A DNA stretch of 64,000 bases, taken from Paracoccus aurantiacus. GTDB taxonomy: Bacteria; Pseudomonadota; Alphaproteobacteria; Rhodobacterales; Rhodobacteraceae. The DNA is taken from positions 1-64,000 of the forward strand of contig NZ_VOPL01000007.1 in assembly GCF_007993065.1 (NCBI RefSeq), in the 5' to 3' direction. Positions within the stretch are counted from its first letter, which is position 1. Each line of letters begins with the position of its first letter. The notes under the pieces are model-generated. The model was not told the origin of the DNA. It did no database searches and saw only the letters and a list, made by a program, of their open reading frames with translations. Shown here piece by piece: positions 63,039 to 64,000 of the stretch. The position numbers and the translations under genes are program-made.

Positions 63039-64000
63039 CAAACCTGACCGTATCGCGCAGCACGCCTGCCTCGACCATCGCGATGGTCGCCCTTGGCACG
63101 GCCATCATCATCCTGTTCGCCGCGCCCTGGTGGGCCGGCCGATCTGAACTGCGACTGCTGGGCGAGATCTTCCTTTATATGTCGCTGGCGACATTGTGGA
63201 ATTTCCTTGCCGGCTATGCGGGGCTCGTCTCAGTCGGGCAGCAGGCCTATGTAGGCCTCGGCGGCTATATGTTCTTTGCCGCTACGATCTTCTGGGGCCT
63301 CAGCCCACTGGTGGCGCTGCCGATAGCTGCCCTGATCGGGGCGGCGATCTCGGCCCCGGTCGCGGCGCTGATCTTCCGGCTGCGCGGTGCCTATTTCGCC
63401 ATCGGCACCTGGGTCGTGGCCGAGGTCTTCCGGCTGACCTTCGCGCAGATCAGCGCGCTTGGCGGTGGCTCGGGCACCTCATTGCCGGTCTCGGTCGCGC
63501 AATCGCTGGCCGATGGGCGCGACGCACGCGAGGCGCTGACCTATTGGCTGGCGCTTGGCATCGCCGTGGTCGTCATAGGCGCCGTCTTCGCCTTCCTGCG
63601 TTCGCGCCGGGGCGTGGCGCTGATGGCGATCCGCGACAATGAACTGGCGGCGAAATCGCTGGGCATCGACATCTGGTGGACCAAGTTCACCGTCTATGTC
63701 GTTACCGCCGGGCTGACCACGCTGGTCGGCGGGCTGATCTTCCTGCAGAAGCTGCGGATTTCGCCGGATGCCGCCTTCTCGGTCAATGACTCGACCGCCT
63801 TCGTCATCTTCATCGTGGTGATCGGCGGGATCGGCACGCTGGAAGGCCCGATCCTAGGCACGCTGGTCTATTTCGCCCTGCGCGAGACGCTGGCCGATTA
63901 CGGCACCATCTACCTCATCGCGCTCGGCGTGGTGGCCATCGCGATCATGCTGTTTGCCCCGAAAGGGCTCTGGGGCCTGATCCGCGGCCATCGCGGGACC
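63035..64000 (+). CDS. ABC transporter permease (LivM type), cut by the window end
   Basis: At least 322 codons without a stop. The N-terminus has a predicted helix (IAMVALGTAIIILFAAPWW), then NFLAGYAGLVSVGQQAYVGLGG and the coupling region MAIRDNELAAKSLGIDIWWTK, all typical of LivM. The window ends just after FAPKGLWGLIRGHRG, close to where family members end, so only a few residues are probably missing. Last visible gene of the plus-strand operon. Confidence 0.93.
   Translation, partial: MTNLTVSRSTPASTIAMVALGTAIIILFAAPWWAGRSELRLLGEIFLYMSLATLWNFLAGYAGLVSVGQQAYVGLGGYMFFAATIFWGLSPLVALPIAALIGAAISAPVAALIFRLRGAYFAIGTWVVAEVFRLTFAQISALGGGSGTSLPVSVAQSLADGRDAREALTYWLALGIAVVVIGAVFAFLRSRRGVALMAIRDNELAAKSLGIDIWWTKFTVYVVTAGLTTLVGGLIFLQKLRISPDAAFSVNDSTAFVIFIVVIGGIGTLEGPILGTLVYFALRETLADYGTIYLIALGVVAIAIMLFAPKGLWGLIRGHRGT

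Overview
The window is GC-rich alphaproteobacterial DNA, most likely from a Rhodobacteraceae member such as a Paracoccus relative. This is inferred from GC-ending codons, tail genes of the Rhodobacter gene-transfer-agent (GTA) type, a GTTC-N7-GTTC SOS box and branched-chain-type ABC operons. No species-level marker is present.

Positions 91-167 hold an intact initiator tRNA-fMet. Its 3' part is repeated at 47089-47133, so about 47 kb behaves as a genomic island inserted in the tRNA 3' end. From left to right the island holds four parts. (1) 560-4929 is a plus-strand operon of three genes with lower GC: an OLD/TOPRIM nuclease-ATPase, a short UvrD-like helicase and an HExxH protein. It looks like a Gabija-type defence pair with an extra metallopeptidase-like partner. 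(2) 5145-38125 is a nearly complete siphovirus prophage. It has an SOS-box-linked SRAP gene, a lysis cassette (spanins, M15 endolysin), GTA-type tail-tip genes, a tape measure, a tail chaperone with a probable -1 frameshift, lambda-type head genes and terminase, early accessory genes (DUF3489, PIN nuclease, two DNA methyltransferases), an initiator gene carrying iterons, VRR-NUC, an AlpA-like protein, an operator-like region and a tyrosine integrase. (3) 38311-40919 holds a TetR regulator and a CpxA/CpxR-type two-component pair. (4) 41056-46713 is a complete RND tripartite efflux operon, unusual cargo beside a prophage.

Right of the second att copy, about 150 bp resemble the DNA next to the intact tRNA. 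They run directly into a 3'-truncated arylsulfatase gene, which suggests an older tandem insertion followed by deletion. From 47281 to the window end lies a catabolic and transport locus. The minus strand carries a bicupin dioxygenase-like protein, an alpha/beta hydrolase, an MFS transporter and the truncated sulfatase, with LysR and IclR regulators upstream. The divergent plus strand carries a cyclase-family hydrolase, a secreted alpha/beta hydrolase, two MBL-fold hydrolases (the first broken), a small cupin, an SDR, a 3-hydroxyacyl-CoA dehydrogenase and a Liv-type ABC importer whose last gene runs off the window. Together they look like uptake, ring opening and oxidation of a cyclic or aromatic carbon source; the substrate cannot be read from sequence.

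Most prophage late genes are on the minus strand. Large open frames opposite real genes are GC-driven mirrors and are left out.
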